Part shown: one piece after another, positions 54,578 to 64,000 of the stretch | Layout of the letters: the number at the start of each line of letters is the position of its first letter | How positions within the stretch are numbered: the stretch's first letter is position 1 | From: Chrysomallon squamiferum | Taxonomy: Eukaryota > Mollusca > Gastropoda > Neomphalida > Peltospiridae | Reading direction: 5' to 3' | DNA: 64,000 nucleotides | NCBI GenBank assembly: GCA_012295275.1 | Contig: CM022679.1 | Coordinates: 1,773,775 to 1,837,774, forward strand | The notes under the pieces: generated by a model | The model's input: only the letters and a program-made list of their open reading frames with translations | What the model was told of the DNA's origin: nothing | The model's database searches: none | Translations under genes and position numbers: made by a program

Positions 54578-56270
54578 GAATGTTGATACAAGAGAAATTC
54601 AAACTCAGAATGTTGATATAAGAGATACTCAAACTGAGAATACTTATACAAGAGAAAGTCAAACTGAAAATGTTGACATTCATTTTCACCACCATTTTGA
54701 CGTTCACCATTATGTTTACATTTATTTTATTATGTTTATGTTCATGTTGTTTTATATTTTCATTTATTGTAAAGCATGCTTGAACTTTCTTGCTATATAA
54801 TATGGTATATTAATAATAATAATAACTGATACAAGAGAAATTAACCTGAGAATAAAGAAGGAGGAGGAAGTAAGTGTGAGAATGATGATTTAGGAGAAAG
54901 TAAAAGGAGAAAGGAATCCTAGAATAATGATTTATGAGGATGAAAGAGAGAATGTTGATAAAACTAAAAAAGACTAAAGTCAAATGAATATGGTTAGCAG
55001 AAATGAGACTGAATGATAAATGGATGAGAAAATATTGTGTAATTGTGGAATAAATTAAAATGGAATAAAAATTATGAGTTGAGCAGTCATAAGAAGTCAG
55101 AAGAGAAGAGGATGAAAAAGACATTAATTAAGAGACTGTCAACATTTAGATCAAAATTAAAAATATATATATTTTTAAATCAAAACAAAAGAATACACTA
55201 CCATATTCAAAATATGGTCAGACACAAGTTTGTTTTAATATATTTAAAAGGAAATGAAAGCTGGTGTACACAGCTAAAGACTTGTTAGTTTTCTTGTGTG
55301 GCTTTTGTATTACTCCTCAGCATTTATACAACAAATATAAACATCTGCTGGTCAGAAATCTACATTTTGACATTTATTTTTAGTTTGGCTGGTTTGTTTC
55401 TCCTGTTTTCATTTTTAGTAATTTTGTTATGTTAATAATCTGTATATGTACGTGTGTGTTATATATTTTAGGAATGAATTTATGTATGATTTTAATAACG
55501 CTGTTTTACCTATATACAGACCTGACATATTTGTACGTATATATATTTTTGACATTATACATATTTCATGTAAATAAACACAACTCATTTGTTATAGCAG
55601 TAATGTGCAGACTGACATTTTATTTTTTTCATTAATTTTTTTATATGTTTATAATTTGCTTATTTTATCTTTTTGATGTAAAGTTAGGTTAAAATTACTT
55701 TTAAAAATAAATCATTTGAATTACTTGATTATTATTATTATTATTGTTGTTGTTTGTTTAGTGTTGTTTTGTTTTTTAGTTAGGTGAAAATAAATTTCAG
55801 AGGAATTCTATTCGTTACCCCACCTATATTCTTATCTCATAAATATACATAAATTATGATTTTTGAAAATGATAAACTACTTGGATGAACAGTGGTTTAA
55901 TGACAAAATATTGGTTGACCTGTTATCTAACAAGCCAAAATCAACTTAAGACAGTCTGATTTTTTTATCTACATATCTGTCTGTGTGGCTTTGTATGTTT
56001 GTTTCTATCTATATAAACACCTATATAAGGCATACATTACTTTATTAGGTACTACCCAAGTACAAAGTAGAACAAATCGTATTCGTAGGAAATATTCATT
56101 AATACCTCTGCAGCTAGATTAACTATTATGTGTTATGAAATATGGTTACTATTCGAATGAAATTATCTTGTGAATTAATGAAAATCATCAGCTGTTCAAA
56201 ATAGCCCTATTGAGACTATTCTTTTCTTGTCTCACTTTGAGTTTGATGCCCGAATGGCCAATGGTTTAGT
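54578..56270. other. 3' flank of ARH1-B and intergenic sequence
   Basis: Begins with untranslated continuation of the tail repeats (GAGAATGTTGATACAAGAGA type), then AT-rich sequence that also follows the fragment at 36.2-37.3 kb. It ends with the first bases of a further duplication unit (about 55960-56080). No other gene is seen. Confidence 0.6.
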
Positions 56271-56458
56271 AAAGGGAGATAATCAATAGGAAATACGCGT
56301 CGATACTATCCCAAAATTCAAGGTACAAAATGGAGATAGGAAGTTGGAAAAGAAAGCTGGAGATCGCAACATAATTTTCTGTTCCGTTTATTTTTTATTC
56401 CATAAATACATTTCAGACGAAATCTTGTCACTGGGTAGCGGATATCATCATAATCATG
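56271..56458 (+). promoter_or_regulatory. XPO6: XPO6 promoter region and probable first exon
   Basis: Balanced-composition sequence that ends at ATG|GTAAGT (ATG 56456-56458). A first exon carrying only the start codon would join exon 2 at GTA (57152) to give MVSTNESLQALESLMTEFF, closely matching the human XPO6 N-terminus. The 5' limit is unknown. Confidence 0.45.
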
Positions 56459-56615
56459 GTAAGTAACACGATAGTGATGTCATTTTAAAAATTAATCACA
56501 AAAATTCCAGTAGCAACGATTGCACGAGTAACTCAGAACCCACCAATACTGAACTGAGTACATACTGATACTACATGTTCTGTTGTTCATGTACTATAAA
56601 TATTATTGTTCTGTT

Positions 56616-56683
<68 letters not shown>

Positions 56684-59600
56684 TTATTGCAGTTTACTGT
56701 TTGGATCTTCAGGAAATTTGTGGTGGGGATGAATGTGTTTGTTCGAGAGAAAGAGAATGAATGAATGATTTGGTGTATACATATTTTTATGTGATAATTA
56801 ATATTTCATGCTGTAAAATCATGCACACAATGTCACGTATATAAATTATACCAAAGCAGCATAAATGTTGTTCAGTATTTGTATTGCTGTTAGTGTTTGA
56901 AAAAGAAGAAGAAAGAAATGTATGTTTAATGTTAACATTATTTTGAGATTTAGTTACACCATTTTGAAGTTTTTTCTTGTTATTTTTAATTGTATTTATG
57001 ACCAAATGTTCACTTGAAGAATAAAACCATTATGATCCTCTAATGACACCCTGCAAAAAAGAATCATGTCTTAAAAAAAATAATTAATTCAATCATATAA
57101 ATATTATTATTTATTTTGTAAAGTGATATGGATTTGTTGTTTGTTATGAAGGTATCAACAAATGAATCTCTGCAGGCTTTGGAGTCACTGATGACAGAAT
57201 TTTTCAACAGCAACACAACAAATGTCAGAAAACGTGAAATTGGTAACAGCTCATTATTATACTGAAATTTGGTCAATTCTGGGGCTTTTATATTTAAGTG
57301 ACAATTTGTACAAAGTACAGAAAAGACAGTTTCTTTTTACAAACATTTTTTTATCAAACAGTTAATACTGTATTAGAAGTATAAATCTATTTTCTTTTAT
57401 TTAATTTTCATATTTATTTATGTATTTTCTTTTTATATGTATATATGTATCTATGTATTTTCCATGATTAATTATTTTTAATGATAGATAATATTAAATA
57501 TTTCTATGAGTGGAAATCATTCAGGATTTGATATTAAATATTGATTTCTGTGTATGCATATATGTATTAAAGTTATAAATGTATTTATCTCAGCAGATAG
57601 ATTTTAAACAGATGTTTGTTTTGTCTGTTTAGAGGTTCTGCTGGAGAGTTTTAGTCAGACTAAAGATGCTTGGCGACATTGTCTGTACTTCCTAGCCAAC
57701 ACAAGAAATGAGTATGTCATGATGTTCTGCTTGAATGTGCTGGAGGTATGAACGTCAGTTATATGCAAGCCTTTTATTTTCACTGTCCTTTCATCAGCAG
57801 GGACTATTAAGAAATTACAAAACACAATTTGCCTATTGACATTTTTGCTAGAAATAGTATAACTGACCTGTATTTGTGAAGGCACAAACATCCAAAAGAT
57901 AAATACTTGACACCCACACACGCAAGAGCATTGTTCACAACATTATTATTTAATATAAAACAAACAAACAAAATAAACTAGTAAAATAAATATAATTCTG
58001 AAATCTGGAAAAATTTAACATTTGAAAATCTTTTTATTTTAGTAAACATGGCATGAAAAAATATTTTTTAATTTTACTTTGCAGAAAAATTCATTTTGTA
58101 TATTAAGATTTTTATTTATTACACAGAATAAAACACATTTTTGAATTATGAAAAACAGCCCTGAAAAATAACAGGAAGTTGCATTGTTTCTTTTTCATTT
58201 GACAAAATTTTGATTTAATTTTTTTTAAGTTATTTATATATTAATTCTATTTATGAATATAAATAAACATTTTTTTATTTATTTATTTTTTTAATCATTA
58301 TTATTTTGTTGACAGAAATTGATAAATCAGCAGTGGATAGGTCAGGATGGACAAACCAAATTGGAAGTTCGTTCAACTCTAAATCAGTTTCTTCTCTCTC
58401 ACCATGGCAACGTTCAGACGTACATCAGAAACAAACTCATCAAACTTGTTGTCGACATCGGCAGATCTGACTGGCCTCACTTCTACCCAGATTTCTTCTC
58501 CAGCATTCTTCAGGTCGTTTCTGTTATTAGAAATATCAAGTTATTGTCATAAATATGTACACCTTGTAAATATCAAGTGCACATTGTAAATATCAGGTAC
58601 ACTATATGCATCATGTAAACATCAGATTTTACATCTCCATAGTAACAATATATCAAATTAACATAGCAGTACATCAGATTATTTATGTTGATTCAACATT
58701 ACCACAGTAACAGTATATCAGATCATCAATGTTTGATTTTATATCTCCATAGGAAAAATATAAAATTATCTTTGTTTGATTTTCGTATCTCCCTGCTTAC
58801 TTTGTTGTTTGTGCTTGATTTGACAGCTTGTACAACAGCAGGAGACAACCCTGTTGGGGGTGATTCTGCTGCAGACAGCATCAGAGGAGATGGCAACTCC
58901 TCGTGAAGACCTCAGTGTGTCTCGGCGGGAAGAACTCAGCCGTCTGCTTCTCGCTCAAGTTCAAACTGTGCTCAGCATTCTTAACAGTACGTCTCATCTT
59001 GTCTAGTCTGTTTGTTATCAGCTCTTACTGCCTGTCTAGTCTGTTTGTTATCAGCTCTTACTGCCTGTCTAGTCTGTTTGTTATCAGCTCTTACTGCCTG
59101 TCCAGTCTGTTTGTTATCAGCTCTTACTGCCTGTCCAGTCTGTTTGTTATCAGCTCTTACTGCCTGTCCAGTCTGTTTGTTATCAGCTCTTACTGCCTGT
59201 CCAGTCTGTTTGTTATCAGCTCTTACTGCCTGTCTAGTCTGTTTGTTATCAGCTCTTACTGCCTGTCTAGTCTGTTTGTTATCAGCTCTTACTGCCTGTC
59301 CAGTCTGTTTGTTATCAGCTCTTACTGCCTGTCTAGTCTGTTTGTTATCAGCTCTTACTGCCTGTCTAGTCTGTTTGTTATCAGCTCTTACTGCCTGTCT
59401 AGTGTGTTTGTTATCAGCTCTTACTGCCTGTCTAGTCTGTTTATCAGCTCTTACTGCTTGTCTAGTGTGTTTGTTATCAGCTCTTACTGCCTGTCTAGTG
59501 TGTTTGTTATCAGCTCTTACTGCCTGTCCAGTCTGTTTGTTATCAGCTCTTACTGCCTGTCTAGTCTGTTTATCAGCTCTTACTGCTTGTCTAGTGTGTT

Positions 59601-62600
59601 TGTTATCAGCTCTTACTGCCTGTCTAGTCTGTTTATCAGCTCTTACTGCCTGTCTAGTCTGTTTGTTATCAGCTCTTACTGCCTGTCCAGTCTGTTTGTT
59701 ATCAGCTCTTACTGCCTGTCTAGTCTGTTTGTTATCAGCTCTTACTGCCTGTCTAGTGTGTTTGTTATCAGCTCTTACTGCCTGTCTAGTCTGTTTATCA
59801 GCTCTTACTGCTTGTCTAGTCTGTTTGTTATCGGCTCTTACTGCCTGTCTAGTCTGTTTGTTATCAGCTCTTACTGCCTGTCTAGTGTGTTTGTTATCAG
59901 CTCTTACTGCCTGTCTAGTCTGTTTGTTATCAGCTCTTACTGCCTGTCTAGTCTGTTTATCAGCTCTTACTGCTTGTCTAGTCTGTTTGTTATCAGCTCT
60001 TACTGCCTGTCTAGTGTGTTTGTTATCAGCTCTTACTGCCTGTCTAGTCGTTTCTATCTCTGTTTGTTATAAACCATTAACAGTTGTACTGATCAAGTTT
60101 CATTATTTACTTTTTGCAAACTTTGGATTATGACCTTTTTGTCAGATTTCTGCTATTTTAAAACATATTTTAATCAGTGTGACCAACACAACTTGTATGA
60201 AAGCTGTTAAGTGGTCTCCCTTTGATATTATACTCTATTAACACAGTATTTAACTACTGGTTAACACATAAAATTTGTCTCTGACAAAAACATGTTTAAA
60301 AGGAGATCAGCTTTCTTTCTCTTTTGTAGTAGTCATGTGTTATGTAAGGTATATCAGTAAGAAAAGTCTTTGTTACTTTTTAACAGGCTTAATTCAGACA
60401 TTGTGGATTGTTTGTGAGTAGGCTGTCACAATGATACAGTTTAACTCTAGATTATGTATTCTGATTGCTATTTTTTAAAACGGCAAAACATATGTAGAAA
60501 GAACAGTTTGCCAAGACTTCCACTTAACAAAACAATATACTGATATATATATAATTATTTTCTAAGACTAATTGGTTTCCACTATTTTCAGATATTTTAG
60601 AAACAGTATTAGAAGAACACAGACATTTGGTATGTGCCACACCCCCACCTTCCCCTACCCATGGCAACAGGGGAGTGACTCGCCTTCCTTCACTAATGTT
60701 GTTTTCTTCATCTCCTGTCAGATCAGGTTTGTACTACACCATTGTTTTTAATCAGAGAATAGCAATAACAGTTATATTTGACTTGTTTGTTCTTTCTATA
60801 GCATATAGGAGCTAATATCCCCAGCTAGCACATTTATCTGGACCAGAGACTGCTCATATATGCTGGCTGGATATTAATCACTTTAAATCAGACAGAATGA
60901 TAATTTCATACTTTTTTTTCACTTTTACTATGCAGCTTGTAGGGGAAGTTACTCAAATTGTTACAGCTTCCTGTTTGATTAATGTTCATTTGAGTATTTT
61001 ATGAAATATAGTATATGATGATGCATAATAGTCTGACAAATCAAATTATTTTTTTTAATAACCTTAAATGGAAAATTTAATTTTTTTAATCAAGACATTT
61101 TTCTAGTTTAGTATTTGGGCAGTATTTTAGATGCGTGTCTGTAGATATCTGTAAATAATACTTCCCAGCTCAGATCCAGTGTGATTCTCAGAGTGAAAGT
61201 CTAACAACAGTGTTTTTGTTTCAGACAGCATATTAAGTACTCTGTTTCAAAAACCAAATCAAGGGTTTAAGTTTGATGCTCTGCCATTGCTAGACGACCA
61301 GTCCCAGCAGCTTTGTGCAGCAACATTGTCGTGTCTTGCTCACTACTTCAGCTGGATTCCTCTATCATCGTCTATCACAACAGACATTCTCAGTACTTTG
61401 TTCCACTTTGCTGGTTTCGGCTGTGAAATGCACAACCAGCGATCATGTAACTCAACTTCCCCAGCCACAGTGAGGAGTCACGATCTGGGAATGCTGGCTA
61501 TGAACTGTGTCAATGAACTGTTGTCAAAAAACTGTGTTCCTCCAGAGTTTGAAGATTTCCTCTTGCAGATGTTTCAGCAGACATTTTACCTGCTGCAGAG
61601 ACTCACTAAGGAATGCAGTACTAATGCTACTGGAAACAGACTGGAACAACTAGATGAAAGGTAGGTGACAAGTAAACTGGGTTTATCATCTTAGTTTTCA
61701 TGCAACAGGGGTTGCATCACTTTTTCTAAACTCTTTACAGCTTTGGTGCAGCTTTAACCTACATAACCTTAGATATGTTCTTAATTGTGTGTGATCAACT
61801 TAGATTATGAATTATTTTTGGGGATTCATTTGACTTTCTCAACAAGTATACTCTTTTTGTCCTATACATACATGTTTTTTATTTGTTTCTTTTTTCTTCT
61901 TTTTTTTATCTTTCATTTTCCGATTCTTTCAATACATACAGATTCTCTCAATGTTTTTGTTAATGAAGAAAATATTACCAAATTTTATATCTTTAATTCA
62001 GTTCTTTTGTTTTCAATCAGTGTAAAAGTGAAACACTTTGTGTTTTGCTTACATGAGTAATTAGTATAAATTTATAAATAATTCATCATGAATATTTTGT
62101 TTTCACAGTTACATAGAAAAATTTACAGATTTCCTGCAACTTTTTGTGAGCATTCATCTACGCCGGTTTGAGTCTAATCCTCAGTTCCCGGTTTTGGAAT
62201 TTTTAGCTTTGTTTTTCAAGTACACATTCAGACAGGTAAGCTGAAACATTTTTATTTCTGTTGTTTGTTTACCTTCTTTGTTTTGTTTAACAACATGAGT
62301 AAATTGATTAATCTCTCATTACAGACATTCTCTCTCTCTCTCTCTCCATCTCTGTCTCTTGCTCCTTCTCTCTGTCTTTCTCTTTCTCTCTATCTCTATG
62401 TCTCTTGCTGCCCCTCTCTCTCTCTCTGATAATTGTAATTTAGAGTTCTAGGAAAATCTACAGCTTTATACAGTGATAGCAAAAGATTTTGTTACGTGTA
62501 CCTGCACATTAATCGGAAGGAACATAATGATAGTGACACTGACAAGGGTTGACCCAGGTTTTCTTCATTCTTCAGGCAAAAGACCTAGCCACTGTATTTC

Positions 62601-63764
62601 TACAGTGTTACTTTTTATTAGCATGGTTCTCACAATCGTCACAGTAAAATAACTATTGTTGCAGATATGATTATTTTGTTAATTGTATATAAAAGAATTA
62701 TTTTCAAGACACTCATATAAACTATATATAACTGTGACCGTGTACAAATGATGTAGCTGTGTAATTTCATGCAAACATCAATGATATATTTCTAGTACAC
62801 TGTGATTGATAGACATGGATTAAACTTAATTTTACCTTAATGTTGATTGACATACTGTAAACACATTTAAAACTTTAACAGATATTAATATATTAATTTT
62901 TATAAATCAGTGTATTAATTCTAGTGAATATAGTTTCTGATAAAATACTACATTAAAATAAAATTTATAGATGTTAATACATATACTTACTAGAAAATAC
63001 TACATTATAAAACTTTACAAATATATACTTATATATAAGACTATATTTAAACAAAAATTACACCTACAGTTCCAGTTATTTCTCAGTTAGTCTGTAAATT
63101 AAAGAAAATGTTTAATGTGTCTGACATCTGTGTTTAATCAAACAGCCGAGTCACGAAGGTTTCTTCCACTGTCTTGACATCTGGATGACTTTCCTTGACT
63201 ACCTGCACATCAAGTGTAAAGAGAGGTCGTCTGACAGCACAGCTGTTATACAGAGGTCAGGCTTTACCACAAATGTACATTCAGTTTATATTTAGATGGG
63301 CAAGACGCTTGTTGTGTGTAAGATTTAACTAAATGTTCCTCTGATCACCTTATAGTTATGCAAAGATTAGATTTTGACACTGAAACCTTAACAAGTTAAA
63401 AGACAGTACTGATTTTGAGAGAAGATTTTTTATATATATTTCATTCACAGTGTTAAATAAGTTGTAACATTGCAGTGAGCTATTTCAGTGTACTTGTGAG
63501 ATAAAGATAGTGTTTTTTATATATATATTTCATTCACAGTGTTAAATACGTTGTAACATTGCAGTGAGCTATTTCAGTGTACTTGTGAGATAAAAATAGT
63601 GGTTTTTTAGAAGTTGATGCTGATGCTGAGAAGCACACTTTTGCTGATGTTTCAGATACAAGGAGGCACTGACGTCGCTTGTATCACATATTTTCCAGAA
63701 ACTTCTCTTCCGATACAACCAGGCACAGCTTGAGGAGCTGGATGATGAAACTTTAACTGATGAT
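56456..63764 (+). CDS. XPO6: Exportin-6, 5' part (exons 1-10)
   Basis: Importin-beta family exportin that carries actin-profilin complexes out of the nucleus with RanGTP. Ten exons with joining phases encode about 490 residues matching human XPO6 from the N-terminus to LEELDDETL. Recognisable blocks: LESLMTEFF, KREIEVLLESF, WRHCLYFLANTRNEYVMMF, the importin-beta N-like segment with VVDIGRSDWPHFYPDFF, REDLSVSRREELSRLLL, ATPPPSPT, MNCVNELLSKNCVPPEFEDF, MFQQTFYLLQRL and FRYNQAQLEELDDET. No frameshift or stop is seen. The gene continues past the right edge; the human protein is about 1,125 residues, so over half is missing. Confidence 0.93.
56617..56735. repeat. (CT)n array with dispersed right flank, second copy
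   Basis: About 31 CT units followed by the same flank (GTTTGGATCTTCAGGAAAT) as at 12647-12775. It lies in XPO6 intron 1. Confidence 0.7.
57152..57242 (+). CDS. XPO6: XPO6 exon 2
   Basis: Encodes VSTNESLQALESLMTEFFNS and TTNVRKREI. An alternative is translation from the in-frame ATG at 57146 (MKVSTNES) if the upstream ATG exon is not used. Confidence 0.85.
57633..57745 (+). CDS. XPO6: XPO6 exon 3
   Basis: Encodes VLLESFSQTKDAWRHCLYFL and ANTRNEYVMMFCLNVLE. Acceptor TGTTTAG, donor GTATGA. Confidence 0.92.
58316..58513 (+). CDS. XPO6: XPO6 exon 4
   Basis: Encodes KLINQQWIGQDGQTKLEVRS and RNKLIKLVVDIGRSDWPHFY, DFFSSILQ. The donor is the weak GTCGTT. Confidence 0.92.
58827..58986 (+). CDS. XPO6: XPO6 exon 5
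   Basis: Encodes LVQQQETTLLGVILLQTASE and EMATPREDLSVSRREEL, ending SILN. Donor GTACGT at 58987, with the 33-bp minisatellite starting about 16 bases later. If the intron is retained, the XPO6 frame stops within 12 codons. Confidence 0.92.
59003..60051. repeat. 33-bp minisatellite in XPO6 intron 5
   Basis: About 32 units of 33 bases (containing CTGTTTGTTATCAGCTCTTA and CTGCCTGTCTAGT). Short 30-base units lack TTG/TGT once, and C/T and C/G variants are interspersed. Because the unit lengths are multiples of three, the array produces two long artificial ORFs (373 and 389 codons). They are out of the XPO6 frame. Confidence 0.95.
60592..60726 (+). CDS. XPO6: XPO6 exon 6
   Basis: Encodes ILETVLEEHRHLVCATPPPS and PTHGNRGVTRLPSL. 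Matches human ILETVWDKH and ATPPPSPT. Confidence 0.9.
61225..61660 (+). CDS. XPO6: XPO6 exon 7
   Basis: A 436-base exon encoding CLAHYFSWIPLSSSITTDIL, STLFHFAGFGCE and LAMNCVNELLSKNCVPPEF, ending in RLEQLDE. Confidence 0.93.
62109..62235 (+). CDS. XPO6: XPO6 exon 8
   Basis: Encodes YIEKFTDFLQLFVSIHLRRF and PVLEFLALFFKYTFRQ, matching human YIEKFTDFLRLFVSVHLRR. Confidence 0.93.
62329..62427. repeat. CT-rich imperfect repeat, XPO6 intron 8
   Basis: Interrupted CT tract with TCTCTTGCT motifs; no flank in common with the two dispersed CT elements. Confidence 0.7.
63146..63255 (+). CDS. XPO6: XPO6 exon 9
   Basis: Encodes PSHEGFFHCLDIWMTFLDYL and HIKCKERSSDSTAVIQ. Confidence 0.92.
63426..63600. 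repeat. Tandem duplication of about 90 bases, XPO6 intron 9
   Basis: Two copies of a block containing TTCATTCACAGTGTTAAATA and CAGTGAGCTATTTCAGTGTA stand side by side with few differences. Confidence 0.85.
63656..63764 (+). CDS. XPO6: XPO6 exon 10
   Basis: Encodes YKEALTSLVSHIFQKLLFRY and NQAQLEELDDETLTDD. It ends GATGAT|GTGAGT, and this exon end plus donor is duplicated 27 bases downstream. Confidence 0.9.
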
Positions 63765-63840
63765 GTGAGTAGATTATTGTTTTATGATGATGTGAGTAGA
63801 TTATTGTTTTATGATGATATTAGTAGATTTTTGTTTTCTA
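63759..63840. repeat. 27-bp repeat covering the XPO6 exon 10 donor
   Basis: The unit GATGATGTGAGTAGATTATT plus GTTTTAT is present twice, and a third copy is diverged (donor GT changed to AT). The first unit straddles the real exon end. Confidence 0.9.
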
Positions 63841-64000
63841 ATGATGAGTAGATTATTTTACACAATATATTTTTTTTTAGGTATACAATTGGTAAATATA
63901 TCTGTAGATACAGTGATATAAAATCTATCTACCAGTGTAAAATATACAGATGTTCAAGTGTGGATGTAAAATATTTTGATAAAATATAAATATATCTACC

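Noticed and set aside
58903-60133. Two overlapping long plus-strand ORFs (389 and 373 codons)
   Set aside because: They are translations of the 33-bp intronic minisatellite in two frames, out of the XPO6 frame, bounded by good XPO6 splice sites.

Overview
The window looks like nuclear DNA of an invertebrate animal. It is AT-rich, dense in microsatellites and minisatellites, and its protein-coding genes are split by GT-AG introns of about 0.1 to 3 kb. The gene set (an animal type I polyketide synthase, ADP-ribosylarginine hydrolase ARH1, exportin-6) and the repeat style suggest a mollusc or another lophotrochozoan. That placement is inference; nothing in the window fixes the species.

Layout, left to right. 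(1) 1-13.4 kb: mostly non-coding. It holds a tandem array with a unit of about 1,268 bp (about 2.05-6.54 kb). Each unit carries the same minus-strand exon, which encodes one membrane-spanning segment with intact splice sites. Further right are a decayed Tigger/pogo transposon (10.9-11.55 kb) and several microsatellites. (2) 13.4-17.9 kb: a second tandem array with a unit of about 1,067 bp. Each full unit carries a CCAAT box, a TATA box and a 5' splice donor at fixed spacing, so it may be a multiplied promoter and first exon for the PKS gene downstream. (3) 19.3-20.2 kb: a GC-richer decayed mobile-element remnant, possibly with an SGNH-hydrolase-like ORF on the minus strand. (4) 20.48-29.63 kb: a type I polyketide synthase gene with six coding exons, the last 6.67 kb long. 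The domain order is KS-AT-DH-(degenerate ER-like region)-KR-ACP-condensation-like. The frame is broken by three 1-nt indels in the KS exons and one TAG at the start of DH, while all other catalytic motifs are intact.

(5) 29.6-35.4 kb: intergenic, with a small mariner-like MITE and long GA, TA and AAT arrays. (6) 35.4-56.1 kb: a tandem segmental duplication of ADPRH (ARH1). It comprises a 3' fragment (35.4-37.3 kb), a full-length but damaged copy (ARH1-A, 39.5-46.5 kb) and an intact copy (ARH1-B, 49.1-54.6 kb). ARH1-A has lost two metal-binding aspartates and exon 7 is frameshifted. ARH1-B keeps all catalytic residues. Both carry an unusual, repeat-built Ser/Thr/Glu/Gln-rich C-terminal tail. 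(7) 56.3-64 kb: the first ten exons of exportin-6 (XPO6), continuing beyond the right edge.

The most unusual structural theme is that minisatellites sit on or immediately after 5' splice sites (ARH1 exons 6 and 7, XPO6 exons 5 and 10). In two cases the repeat unit itself contains the exon end plus donor, giving ladders of extra donors. In ARH1-B exon 7 and XPO6 exon 10 the unit is 27 bp, so use of the extra donors would insert 9-residue blocks in frame.
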